Assembly: GCA_002245135.1 (NCBI GenBank) | Contig: NGBS01001372.1 | Span: forward strand, 1-21,962 | Length of the DNA: 21,962 nt | Direction: 5' to 3' | DNA from: Proteromonas lacertae | Taxonomy: Eukaryota; Sar; Bigyra; Opalinata; Proteromonadidae | Shown here: one piece after another, positions 1 through 8,761 of the stretch | Layout of the letters: every line of letters starts with the position of its first letter | Position numbering within the stretch: the stretch's first letter is position 1 | Notes under the pieces: generated by a model | Database searches by the model: none | Told to the model about the DNA's origin: nothing | Seen by the model: only the letters and a program-made list of their open reading frames with translations | Translations under genes and position numbers: made by a program

Positions 1-239
1 TGATGGAACTGACATTGATGATGATGGTGGGTGGCGGTGGAGGAGAGGAGGAAGTGATGTACCACCACTACTACCAGATTTACTACTAGGAGAGGAGGTG
101 GTATATAGCTTCTGGACCAGGTGGAGGAGGTGGGGAGGATAACTACCAAATCCTCCAGGAGGTCCACCAAAACGTGGAGGTGGTGGAGGTGTACACTTCC
201 TATCTTAGAGCTAACATATGGATTAGAGATGCCTCCGTT
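1..239 (-). other. Proline/glycine-rich coding-like tract at left edge
   Basis: The plus strand is strikingly purine- and G-rich (many GGAGG and GGTGG runs). Read on the minus strand it gives proline-, glycine- and serine-rich protein sequence with runs of four or more prolines, like the proline-rich tract in the viral protein near 3830-3910. It is probably the tail of a minus-strand element gene in which coding can no longer be followed with confidence. No domain is recognisable. Confidence 0.35.
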
Positions 240-747
240 TAGCTAATTCATTTGCAATAGCTACTGCTAAATCACCATTCAAACTACCTCCTCCTCCAGG
301 CAAAGCAGGCATAACATTTTTGATATAAGCTAAATTGTCACTAACACTTTTATAACTATCATAAGGTAATGATTTTAACAGTGCAGATTGAACTGGACCA
401 AAAAATGAATCTCTGTTTTTAGCTGTTATTTGTCCACTTTTTAATGCATCATAATAACTGTAATGCTAATTTCTTTCCTTGGTTAATGATTTATCTGCTA
501 ACAAAATTGGTAACATTTTCAAATCATTCTCTGTAGCTACTTGATCCAAATTGAAATTGCTATAAGCTGCTTCTCTCATTCTATTCCTCATAATACTTTC
601 TTCATTTACTCTTACACCTACTGATTTACTTATTTTCTTTTTCAAAGCTTTGTTAAATCGATTTACTTTAGCTCTTCTTTTAATACGTTTCAATAACTGT
701 TTAGTTAAAGCTTCTTTTAAACTCTTTTTATTTTTTGGTTTTGACAT
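240..747 (-). pseudogene. Small lysine/arginine-rich element protein, broken
   Basis: A minus-strand locus that begins with ATG at 747. The first 93 residues are very basic (Lys/Arg-rich, especially residues 3-45), as expected of a DNA-condensing core protein or nucleolar-type protein. Downstream the minus strand still has coding character with a Gly-rich patch near 290. An AT-rich leader with a motif close to the recurring AATTCTT element lies about 36 bases upstream of the start. No family is recognised and the core-protein role is inferred only from charge and context. The locus is broken. Confidence 0.45.
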
Positions 748-849
748 AATATAATAACAAAATAAATATATTGAAATATATAAAGAATTTAATGAAATAT
801 AAAATTTAATTAAAAATAAACTGGCATCACAGCATTATCACCAGGCATA

Positions 850-1267
850 GGTGCATTAGGTGGTGGTATTTTTAAACCACTACCATTACTTTGTTTTTGT
901 TTGTGCAAATGGATCACTATCACCTGGTAACCTTATTGATTTTTGTGGTTGTTGTTGTTGCTGCTGCTCTAAATATATATTACTTGTATCTTGCTTGTTT
1001 TTTAATTTGCTCATTCTTGCTTCTCTTGCTTTGGCTAAATTTTCAGCTCTTTTCTTTCTAGTCTCTTCACTTAATTTAGAATTAGATGACGAAGTAGCTC
1101 TATCATTACTATGATTTAAGTTATATAACAATTCTGCAATCTGTCTATCGGTTTTTACTCATATCTCTAGCTAGTGGAGTGTCATATGAATAATCATCAT
1201 CAGAAGATGAATCACTATCATCTTCATAGTAATCTCTAGTGTATCTGCTATAACGATTGTTATACAT
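850..1267 (-). pseudogene. Acidic-to-basic small element protein, broken
   Basis: Minus-strand locus starting with ATG at 1267, preceded by a good copy of the recurring promoter-like motif at 1299-1308. The N-terminal part is rich in Tyr, Asp and Ser. The later part is a charged helical stretch rich in Lys, Arg, Glu and Ala, followed by a run of six glutamines encoded around 950-970. No domain is recognised. The charge pattern and position among small basic genes suggest a minor virion or DNA-binding protein, by inference only. The locus is broken. Confidence 0.4.
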
Positions 1268-1298
1268 TATGTTATTATTAAATATATAAAAAAAACAA

Positions 1299-1308
1299 TA
1301 AGAATTTA
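1299..1308 (-). promoter_or_regulatory. Recurring promoter-like motif before 1267 gene
   Basis: Read on the minus strand the site is TAAATTCTTA, about 32 bases upstream of the ATG at 1267 and followed by a T-rich and TATA-like stretch. Similar sites precede the genes starting at 747, 2078, 2175, 5401 and 6511. The repetition at similar distances from start codons is the evidence; function is inferred. Confidence 0.4.
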
Positions 1309-1399
1309 TCAAATGAATAATAAAATCAATAACAAAGTTTATGTGTTAACTTGTAAGCTAAAAAGCTTTGTAAACTGTTTTGTGGATTGTATAAACCTC

Positions 1400-2078
1400 T
1401 ATGGTTAAATCCACAAGGTTTAGCTAATCCATTTAAAATAGGGCCTATTGCTAGGAGGTTTAGTAATAGCTATACTACGTATTTTACTACCACCATTCAT
1501 TGGTAATCTAAGTCCACCATTTTGTCCAAATCTTTTACCGCCTCTATGTCTTCTTCTACGTTTTCCATAACCATAATTACTAGCAGTGGAACTTATCTTA
1601 TTTGCTATATCACCAATTTTACTTAAACCAAGAGTATTAGCTACAGTACCTACTTACCTGATATATCACTAATATATTTCTTATCTTTAAAGTGTTATTT
1701 ATTCTTTAGCTTCTCAATACCTCTTGTAATATTGTCTTTTGTAGCTATTTTCTTATTTTATTCCATCCTTTCTTAAACAAACTACCTAAACCAGCTCCCT
1801 TCCGTTTTCTAGTATGAAATGAAACAACTTTACCAGATTTTGTCCTAAACTTAACAGTTCCCCACCAGTCATAGATGAAGTATCACCTAAGAATCTACCA
1901 TCAGGTGTAAATTGGACATTCTAGTAACTCTATGTCTTGCAACCCTACCTCTACGTCTTCTCTTACCATATCCCATATTCTCTATACTGTTACTAATAGC
2001 TGGTCCAGCAAAAGGTATTAAACTAGCTGCGCTAGATAGAATTTTAGATCTTTTTAACCAATCTTTAAACTTACCCAT
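1400..2078 (-). pseudogene. Core / membrane-active-type virion protein region, broken
   Basis: The gene starts with ATG at 2078. Its first ~35 residues form a hydrophobic, amphipathic segment with Ala, Leu, Ile, Pro and Gly (roughly residues 12-30), followed by GYGKRRRRGR. A hydrophobic helix next to a compact Gly-Tyr and poly-Arg motif is the style of adenovirus pX/pVI-like peptides and of small minor virion proteins in adintoviruses and Polinton-like viruses. A second copy of the motif, YGYGKRRRRHRGG, lies on the same strand near 1535-1575, also after an Ala/Ile-rich helical segment. Whether these were one protein with two modules or two tandem genes cannot be decided. The region is broken. 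The role is inferred from composition and context. Confidence 0.45.
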
Positions 2079-2174
2079 TAATTAAATAACATAAATATAT
2101 ATATATTAAAAAACGTTAAGAATTATCAAATGGAATTGATATTCCAATAAATTCTTATAGTTATTAATTATATA
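2079..2174. promoter_or_regulatory. Divergent promoter between core-type gene and protease
   Basis: This 96-base AT-rich gap separates the minus-strand gene starting at 2078 from the plus-strand protease locus starting at 2175. It contains TAAGAATTAT at 2117-2126 and ATAAATTCTTA at 2148-2158. The two arms form an inverted pair, so each gene has one motif copy facing it. TATA-like runs flank both arms. This is the clearest example of the element's recurring AATTCTTA motif. The promoter role is inferred. Confidence 0.5.
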
Positions 2175-2735
2175 ATGTTTAAAAGATATATCACAAATGA
2201 CTATATAGGTACAGGTGATTTACATAAAGAAGATGCCACTCTCAAATTTTGATATTGAAAAGATCATTAAAAAAATGTTTCCTAGACTACTAAAATATTT
2301 TAAAGGTGTTATACTATGGGATGAACTTAGCAAAATAGGTCAGCTATATAAAAATGATGATGTTTGGTGTGTAATACTTTGTACTAATACAACTAAAGAT
2401 CCTGTAAGTAAAATAGGTCATTGGGTTAGTTTATGTGTTAACAATAATACTAGGAGGATAATGTACTATGATAGTTTGGAGATAAACCAAAACAAATAAC
2501 AAAGTTTTATAAAGATTTAACAAAATTAAAAAAATATCCTAATGATGAATATAAGATTAAAATAAATAGAGTTAAAAATCAAAGAGTTGATAGTGTAAGA
2601 TGTGGTTATCATGCCAATTTTGTTTTAGTTGATATCATAGTAAATAATAAATCGTTTGTGCAAGCAACAAATTTTAATTCATTAAAAGGAGAAAAAAGAG
2701 CAAAAATGTTAGAAACAAAATTTAAAACTATATAA
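2175..2735 (+). pseudogene. Adenain/Ulp1-type cysteine protease of the element, broken
   Basis: The locus starts with ATG at 2175. A GHWVSL box near 2418-2435 followed by a hydrophobic strand ending YYDSL (near 2465-2480) is the His/Asp half of the C5 (adenain) and C48 (Ulp1) cysteine protease family; a candidate catalytic cysteine box lies further downstream in the same locus. In adenoviruses and Polinton-like elements this enzyme cleaves capsid and core precursors during virion maturation. Its position beside the capsid block and basic core-type genes fits that job. The locus is broken, so no active enzyme is claimed. Confidence 0.6.
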
Positions 2736-2787
2736 TTTTTATCTTTTCTTTTATTATTGTGTGTAAACAATTTGGTATACAATTTTA

Positions 2788-4121
2788 CTAATGATTGTGT
2801 CTTTCTTCTACGCTTTTACCTAAACCATGTATTCTACGCTTAGCTGTTTCTCTATCATCAATAGCTCTTTGATTAATACTATCTCGATTTGCATTTCTCA
2901 TATAATCATCAATTTTTAAATAATTATTTTCATCTTTATCATCTAATCTAGCATCTTTTAATACATAAATATTATCTTTCAAAGATACTGGTACTATCAA
3001 TTCTACTGTATCTCCTATCTTAACAAAGAATGGATAGTTATAGAATTGTGAATTCCATCACCTGGTATATCGCATGACATATAATCAAACATTGGATCAC
3101 TTATTACATACCATGCTCTATCACTTTCTTGAGATACTATTACTTTGATTTGTTTACATTTGATTTTTTTATCGTTAGGCCAATTTTTATCATAATCCAT
3201 ACCTATTAATACTTTTATGTTTTTATTTTCCTCTTCATCATCTGATAGAATATTGATACATGGATTATATATGTATATTTCCTGCTTAGCTTGTCTTTCA
3301 TTAAATGCCGTTCCTCTATGATTCTTTAACCAATATTCTAATAAACCAGTATATGAATATATATTTCTATTGTAATCATATCCATAGAACATCATATTGA
3401 TACTACTGTAATTTTGAGGTATATCATTTACTTCAGTTGCATTAAATTTAGATCTAGGTAATAAAGGTAAATTGATGTTTTCTTCTCTAACCCAATCAGT
3501 AAAGAACATATAACTCTTGCTTGAATTTTCATCTACAATTGTACAAGGTGGATTATGGTTATGTATAAATGCATCAATTGAATAGATTTTACCATTATTT
3601 GTTAACAATTGTGTATAAAACTCTTGTATTATCCTAGTTACACCTATTTTTGCGCCATTTTCTCTATTAGCTAAAAATCTATGAGATTTATTAAAGTCTC
3701 TATTTGGATTTGGTATAGCATTAAGCAAATCATCTGATACTAAAAATGAAAATCTATCAGATGGTATAAGATGATGAGGATTAAATTGATTACCTAAACT
3801 AATTACATTAGATCTAGATACATTTGATACAGGAGGAGGTGGAGGTGGTTGTTGTTGATCAGTTCTTGCTGGCATAGGTCTTGGTGGCAAAGGAGGAGGT
3901 GGTATTTGATTACTCATATCACCAAGATCATAAGTGTCTGAATCTTCTTCAGTATCACTACTTGATGGATTATTATCATTATCTTCACTATCACTATTTG
4001 CAGGTGATGCATTATAAAATGCATTGACATTTCTATCAATCAAATCTGCCAGTAATTGATGGATGAGCAGGAGGATAATTAGCTGGTGCAACATATCTCC
4101 AATTTCTATGATCTGCAACAT
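2788..4121 (-). pseudogene. Large unrecognised element protein region with proline-rich segment, broken
   Basis: The main open stretch (3015-4121) encodes 368 residues. An acidic Ser/Asp-rich segment at about residues 40-65 is followed by a proline-rich segment with runs of up to six prolines at about residues 74-97. Beyond residue 110 the sequence looks globular, mixed in charge and rich in aromatic residues. A shorter charged segment rich in Asp, Arg and Asn occupies 2788-3000. I recognise no domain. Position opposite the capsid block and the disordered linker suggest a virion or assembly protein, but this is inference. The region is broken. Confidence 0.45.
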
Positions 4122-4777
4122 TCATTCCAACATAAGCTGGAACTGATCTTCTATGTTTAATTGACGGTTAAGTTGCGTATCTAAAGCTCTATTCATTCTA
4201 AAAGTTATAGGATTAGCAAATATATTTGTATTGATTTGACCTTGTGGTACATGCGCTTCTGTTAATATTTTTGTATAGTTGCTAAATAGTTATATCTATA
4301 TCCTGTTCTATTATCACCATCTGGTAATCCCATAAAATTTCTTCTATCAGGATGATATGGTAAAGTATATTCATTATCATTTTGATAATTACCACTTAAC
4401 TTATCTTTTAATATTGGTATGTAATATAAAGCTAATATATACAAATCAGTTACACAGTTGTATATGATTAATGCAATTGAATAAGCTGTTTCTTCTTTTT
4501 GATTTGTTAAATACCAAAATTTAGTTCTCATTAAACGACCTATGTAGAACTTTATCTTATCTTTCAGAGAATCGCAAAAGCTAATTATATCATAATTTGC
4601 ATTGTTATTATTTTCATTATTATCATTGTTATTATTTCCATTGTTGTTATTATTGTTATTATCATTACTTCCATTGTCTGCATTTACTAATACTCCTCTT
4701 ACCATATTATCATGTCTATTTTGCATAACATTTTCCGCTCTTATTTCAGCTGCACTATTATAATGTTCATTATTCAT
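4122..4777 (-). pseudogene. Asn-rich element protein region, broken
   Basis: The main open stretch (4262-4777, ATG at 4777) encodes 171 residues. An N-terminal helical part is followed by an asparagine-rich tract at about residues 34-61, then a hydrophobic segment around residues 102-123 that could be a membrane helix or a buried core. The Asn tract resembles the low-complexity Asn run of the host gene at 10848-11760, consistent with long residence in an AT-rich host. No family is recognised. The region is broken. Confidence 0.4.
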
Positions 4778-4843
4778 TATGTTAAAATCATTTTCTGGTT
4801 CTGGATGTCTTTCATCAATTTCATAATGAGTTTTTTAATTCTT

Positions 4844-5401
4844 CTATTTTCTAGTTGTGTAACACCTATTCTCTCTTTTGGGATGTAAAACAACAAATGG
4901 ATTTCTTTGTAATATAAAATCAGATGCCATACACAATTTATCAATACCATCTGCTATACGAGTTTTAAATATTCCACATTCTCTTGCATTAGCAGAATTT
5001 TCATTTCCTGCTAATTTTGGATTATAAGCTTCTAATGGTTTGCCATGTGCAAAAGGACCTGTTACAAATAAATTCTTACACCAATTAAACATTTTCATAT
5101 GTTCATCATATAAATTATATATTCTATTAAATTCATGATTTGGCCATCCTATAGGAATTAGTCTATATTGCATAATCAATGCTTTGTTAAATCTTTTCAC
5201 TTCTTGATTCACATAGTTATTCAAATCATCTTCGCTTATATCTTGAAATGGTATGACTTGATTCCTTCTATGTCTTCTTCTATGTCTTATTCTGTTCATA
5301 TCAATAGGTACATTATCTTCATCTTCTTCATATTCATAATCATCATCTGTTGGTTCATCTTCTTCATCATTTGAATTGTTAACTTGTGGTTGTGGTTGCA
5401 T
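4844..5401 (-). CDS. Unrecognised acidic/basic element protein (185 aa)
   Basis: An open frame from ATG at 5401 encodes 185 residues. Residues 12-33 are strongly acidic (Glu, Asp, Tyr), residues 37-48 are Arg/His-rich, and the remainder is a mixed-charge globular-looking segment with Trp, Cys and Pro. It starts back-to-back with the penton-type gene across an 83-base AT-rich gap. I do not recognise a family. An acidic then basic N-terminus is common in virion and assembly proteins of small dsDNA viruses, so a structural or packaging role is possible. Its downstream end lies close to the next minus-strand locus. Confidence 0.45.
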   Translation of the reverse strand: MQPQPQVNNSNDEEDEPTDDDYEYEEDEDNVPIDMNRIRHRRRHRRNQVIPFQDISEDDLNNYVNQEVKRFNKALIMQYRLIPIGWPNHEFNRIYNLYDEHMKMFNWCKNLFVTGPFAHGKPLEAYNPKLAGNENSANARECGIFKTRIADGIDKLCMASDFILQRNPFVVLHPKRENRCYTTRK

Positions 5402-5484
5402 ATATATATATATAACGATATATAAATTAAAGAATAATTCAAATAAAATTATATTTTAATATTTCTCAACAATTATAAATCATA
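5402..5484. promoter_or_regulatory. Divergent promoter region before the capsid block
   Basis: The 83-base gap separates the divergent starts at 5401 (-) and 5485 (+). It opens with a TA dinucleotide run (5401-5413). A weaker form of the recurring motif, AAGAATAATT at 5430-5439, faces the minus-strand gene. The rest is AT-rich without a clear TATA box. Function is inferred from position. Confidence 0.35.
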
Positions 5485-6456
5485 ATGCAACCTAAAGATA
5501 GTAATAATGTTATAAATAATAGAAGATCATTGTTCTTAACTACATCAGACTATGATTCAAAATTTTCAAATAGATGGACAAGATGTATTAATACTCCAAC
5601 TATAACTGAAAAATATCAATATATGAGTTTAATTACTGCAGTTATTCCAAATAACTTCTATACAGTACAAGATGAAGTAAATGATCATATACTCTTTAAT
5701 TTTACTTATTATAGCTGCATTAATCCAGATGAAACAAATCCAATAAAATGGGCATACCCTGAAAACCAAAATGGACCTTATAATAAAACTATTGATATTA
5801 AAATACCTCAAAGAAAATATACAGGAAAAGAATTATTAGATTATTTTGCTAGAAATCTCTTAAGTTTTACTTTTTATGCATTTGATAATGGAGTGGAACC
5901 ATTACCTGATGAAGATTTTGCAAATAGATTTCCATTTCGTAAAGTAGATGATCAAACAGATGTACTTCAATTTGAAAAAACTTCAGAAAATAGATTAAAG
6001 TTACAATTTAATTATATTACTCATTTCGGAAAATATTACTTTACAGATTTTAGTATGGAATTCCCTAACTTAGCATATAAGTTATTTGGTTTAGATGAAA
6101 TAAATAAAAGTATATCAATTTATCATGCAAATCATTTAAGTGATGCATATTTCAGTAAAGATTTTAATTATTATTCTAATTTGTTACCAAATCAGCCTTC
6201 TTTACTATGGGTGTCATTCATACAAATTAGATGTGACTGGGTTAATAGTGGTGAGAATTCAATGGTTTTAGCAAATATACCTGTAACTGATATAAATGCA
6301 GATTATACTACATTCACTAATCCACAAATTGAATGGACAACTAAAAAGATGCAATATCACGAATATCAACGAATGAATATATCAGTCTCTCAACAAGATG
6401 GTTATGCAATTGATTTAAATAACTTACCTATTTATTTTGAGATTATTTTGTATTAA
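5485..6456 (+). CDS. Penton-type minor capsid protein (single jelly-roll family)
   Basis: An open frame of 323 residues with ATG at 5485. The protein has the beta-rich, Tyr/Phe/Asn-rich composition of a jelly roll. It also has hallmarks common to minor capsid proteins of Polintons, adintoviruses and Polinton-like viruses: an early stretch around residues 40-55 (KYQYMSLITAVIPNNFY), a YTGKELLDYF box near residue 112, and a C-terminus running IDLNNLPIYFEIILY. In related viruses this protein forms pentamers at the icosahedral vertices. It lies directly upstream of the major capsid gene, 54 bases apart on the same strand. Length fits the family (about 250-350 residues). The gene looks whole. The family call rests on recognisable pattern and synteny, not on a database search. 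Confidence 0.75.
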   Translation: MQPKDSNNVINNRRSLFLTTSDYDSKFSNRWTRCINTPTITEKYQYMSLITAVIPNNFYTVQDEVNDHILFNFTYYSCINPDETNPIKWAYPENQNGPYNKTIDIKIPQRKYTGKELLDYFARNLLSFTFYAFDNGVEPLPDEDFANRFPFRKVDDQTDVLQFEKTSENRLKLQFNYITHFGKYYFTDFSMEFPNLAYKLFGLDEINKSISIYHANHLSDAYFSKDFNYYSNLLPNQPSLLWVSFIQIRCDWVNSGENSMVLANIPVTDINADYTTFTNPQIEWTTKKMQYHEYQRMNISVSQQDGYAIDLNNLPIYFEIILY

Positions 6457-6510
6457 TAAATTTCTTGCTATTTTTAAGCATTTTTTGATTTTTAAAAAAT
6501 AACATAAAAT
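6457..6510 (+). promoter_or_regulatory. Leader of major capsid gene with motif copy
   Basis: The spacer carries ATAAATTTCTTG at 6456-6467, a one-insertion variant of the recurring ATAAATTCTTA motif, about 44 bases before the ATG. It is followed by T-rich and A-rich runs. This suggests separate transcription of the major capsid gene rather than simple read-through. The role is inferred. Confidence 0.35.
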
Positions 6511-7929
6511 ATGTCAATCACTGCTGTACCTAATTCACAAAAACATGAAAGCATTGTGCCAGCTTATATACCTGTCTACAATCATATTTTAGTTACACCT
6601 AACCAAAGCAGAAATGAGACTGTTTTATCTTTAAATTCAAACAGTGATGCTATTACATTTGAAATATCTGGTGATAATTGTGTTAATCTATCTAAAAGTT
6701 ACTTTGAATTTGAATTAGATTATACTACAGGTCAAAAAAGAGATCATGCAGATGCAGGTAAAGGACAATGGAAATTACCTATTACACCTGTAACTGATTC
6801 TACTACTGGTAAAATGTTAGATCATATAAATTTAAGGAATTCAATGAATTTTGGAACTATCAAAGTATACAATAAAACTGGAACACTTCTATGTGATTTA
6901 GATAGTAGTTATAATGAATATCGAGATTTAGCTCATCAAATTGCTAACCAGTATCCTTATGATATAAAAGATTATCATTATTATGAATATTTATTTGATG
7001 GCTTACGCATTAGAAATAATAAAATAGCTGAAACAACTATATGTAATTCTAATTCTACTTTAAATGCAAATGGAGGTGTTTGGAATTATTGGGAAGAAAT
7101 GGGAACAACAGAAGATATATTACATGGAAAACTATACTGTAGATTTCATTTTGCAGATTTCTATAATACCATATTAGCTTTGAAGAATGATATTTATTTT
7201 GGTGAAGTCATTTATATTCAATTCACATTTGCTCCTATAATGAATTGGATTCATCATAGCAATGGTTCTGTTTGGATTAATTCATGGCAACAGCATGTAG
7301 GAATGAAAATTATTAATCCTAGACTTTACATTTGTTACAATAAAGATCCAACATGTAATGCTAATACCATTAATTATTCAACTCATCATCCTATTGACTT
7401 TACTGACTTTAATATAGTTCAAATCACTAAAGATCCAATTCCAGGTAGTAATACTTTTAACTATAACTTCAGTATTAATAGTAGCATAGGAAGTTATGTT
7501 AAATATATATTATACAGAGCATATTATAATGATGCATATAATAGAGATACTATTCCTTTTGATCAAGATCAAGATAGAATAAGATGGCAAATTAATGATT
7601 TCGTTTATACACCTGATTATTTATATCCTGCAAAATATCAGACATGGGAATATATGAGAAATATTATTCAAAATACAATATTTGATAAATGTAATACATT
7701 ATCATTTCCCAATTCATTTTTTGATGTTCTAAATTTCAGTACTGATCGATTAACTGAATTAAAATTAAGAGCTGGTAAAGACTTAGCAAGTGATTTAAAA
7801 ATTACTTTGGATTGCTCAAATCAACGATTTGATGCTAATCATAATCCATATACAATTCATCATAAGTTCTACATAATTACTGGTAAACAATTGATTATTG
7901 GACCAAGAGGTGTTGAAAAGGTAGTATAA
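6511..7929 (+). CDS. Major capsid protein (double jelly-roll type)
   Basis: An open frame of 472 residues with ATG at 6511. The N-terminal part (about residues 15-75) has the opening pattern of Polinton/adintovirus hexon-like proteins: a short Pro-containing arm, then a strand pair with 'SDAITFEI' and 'LSKSYFEFELDY' leading into the first jelly roll. The rest is beta-rich with many Tyr, Asn, Ile and Phe and no membrane segment. In this family trimers form pseudo-hexameric capsomers. At 472 residues it is shorter than the roughly 600-residue proteins typical of Polintons, so it probably has short inter-strand loops. Neighbouring penton and ATPase genes on the same strand support the call. The gene looks whole. 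Confidence 0.75.
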   Translation: MSITAVPNSQKHESIVPAYIPVYNHILVTPNQSRNETVLSLNSNSDAITFEISGDNCVNLSKSYFEFELDYTTGQKRDHADAGKGQWKLPITPVTDSTTGKMLDHINLRNSMNFGTIKVYNKTGTLLCDLDSSYNEYRDLAHQIANQYPYDIKDYHYYEYLFDGLRIRNNKIAETTICNSNSTLNANGGVWNYWEEMGTTEDILHGKLYCRFHFADFYNTILALKNDIYFGEVIYIQFTFAPIMNWIHHSNGSVWINSWQQHVGMKIINPRLYICYNKDPTCNANTINYSTHHPIDFTDFNIVQITKDPIPGSNTFNYNFSINSSIGSYVKYILYRAYYNDAYNRDTIPFDQDQDRIRWQINDFVYTPDYLYPAKYQTWEYMRNIIQNTIFDKCNTLSFPNSFFDVLNFSTDRLTELKLRAGKDLASDLKITLDCSNQRFDANHNPYTIHHKFYIITGKQLIIGPRGVEKVV

Positions 7930-7999
7930 GTAATAATACTTTATTATTGACTTCTATTTTTATTTTTTGATTTCTCACTACATAATATATACACACACT

Positions 8000-8761
8000 A
8001 TGTTTAAATTTGAAAAAATAAATAATATACAAATTGAACCTGTTGATGGTGGTGAGTCTTTTGATCCTAAGAAAATTCTGGGATATGATTACTTTAATGA
8101 GCCTTTCTGCAATATATTTATTGTGGCACGTAAGAACAGTGGGAAAACTACTTTGATATACAATATATTAAGACATATTATAGATCCAAAATATAAGAAA
8201 AAACAACATGTACATTTTTTCGTAGGTACAATTAAACAAGATAGGATATATGATTCAATTAAAGAGTTATTAGATTATAATGAAATTAGTTATGATGAAA
8301 ACGATTCATTATTTGAACCTTATTCAGGAGATAATTTAGTAGAGAAGTTAATGAAATCAATTGATGATACAAACAAAGATAATTTTGAGTATGCAGAACA
8401 TATTATAATATTTGATGATCTTAGTTTAGAGTTGAAAACAGCTAATATCATACCAGTATTAATGAAAGAAAATAGACATTTAAAATCAAAAATTATAATT
8501 AGTAGTCAATATATTACTGATATAGTACCTTCAGCAAGATCACAAGTAGATTATTGTTTAACATTTTATGGATTGAGTAACAGAAATTTGTTTGACTTAT
8601 ACAACTCATTGAATATATGGATACCTGAATATGAAACATTTAAAGAGTTATATTTAGCTGTTACTAAGCCACAATATAACTTCTTATATATTGATAATGT
8701 TAAAAAAGTGTTTAGAGCTAACTTTAATATTTTGATTGAAGATCATTCTGAAGTTTCTTGA
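8000..8761 (+). CDS. FtsK/HerA-type genome-packaging ATPase
   Basis: Starts at ATG 8000; the frame is open a little further upstream but without an ATG. The protein has 253 residues. A Walker A P-loop, ARKNSGKTTLIYNIL, lies at about residues 42-56 after a hydrophobic strand. A Walker B strand, HIIIFDDLS, lies near residues 134-142, and the SSQY segment near residue 172 fits the sensor region of the family. Proteins of this size with this layout are the A32/FtsK-like ATPases that pump DNA into the procapsid in Polintons, virophages, Polinton-like viruses and large DNA viruses. The stop codon overlaps the start of the next gene (TGATG at 8759-8763). The gene looks whole. Confidence 0.85.
   Translation: MFKFEKINNIQIEPVDGGESFDPKKILGYDYFNEPFCNIFIVARKNSGKTTLIYNILRHIIDPKYKKKQHVHFFVGTIKQDRIYDSIKELLDYNEISYDENDSLFEPYSGDNLVEKLMKSIDDTNKDNFEYAEHIIIFDDLSLELKTANIIPVLMKENRHLKSKIIISSQYITDIVPSARSQVDYCLTFYGLSNRNLFDLYNSLNIWIPEYETFKELYLAVTKPQYNFLYIDNVKKVFRANFNILIEDHSEVS

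Noticed and set aside
20-60. Possible G-quadruplex in the G-rich left edge
   Set aside because: The G runs are mostly two bases long and are explained by proline codons on the opposite strand.
860-1114. Plus-strand open frame with a Cys run and hydrophobic stretch
   Set aside because: It is the complement of a Gln/Lys-rich minus-strand coding segment; the Cys run is simply the reverse of the CAG/CAA-type repeat.
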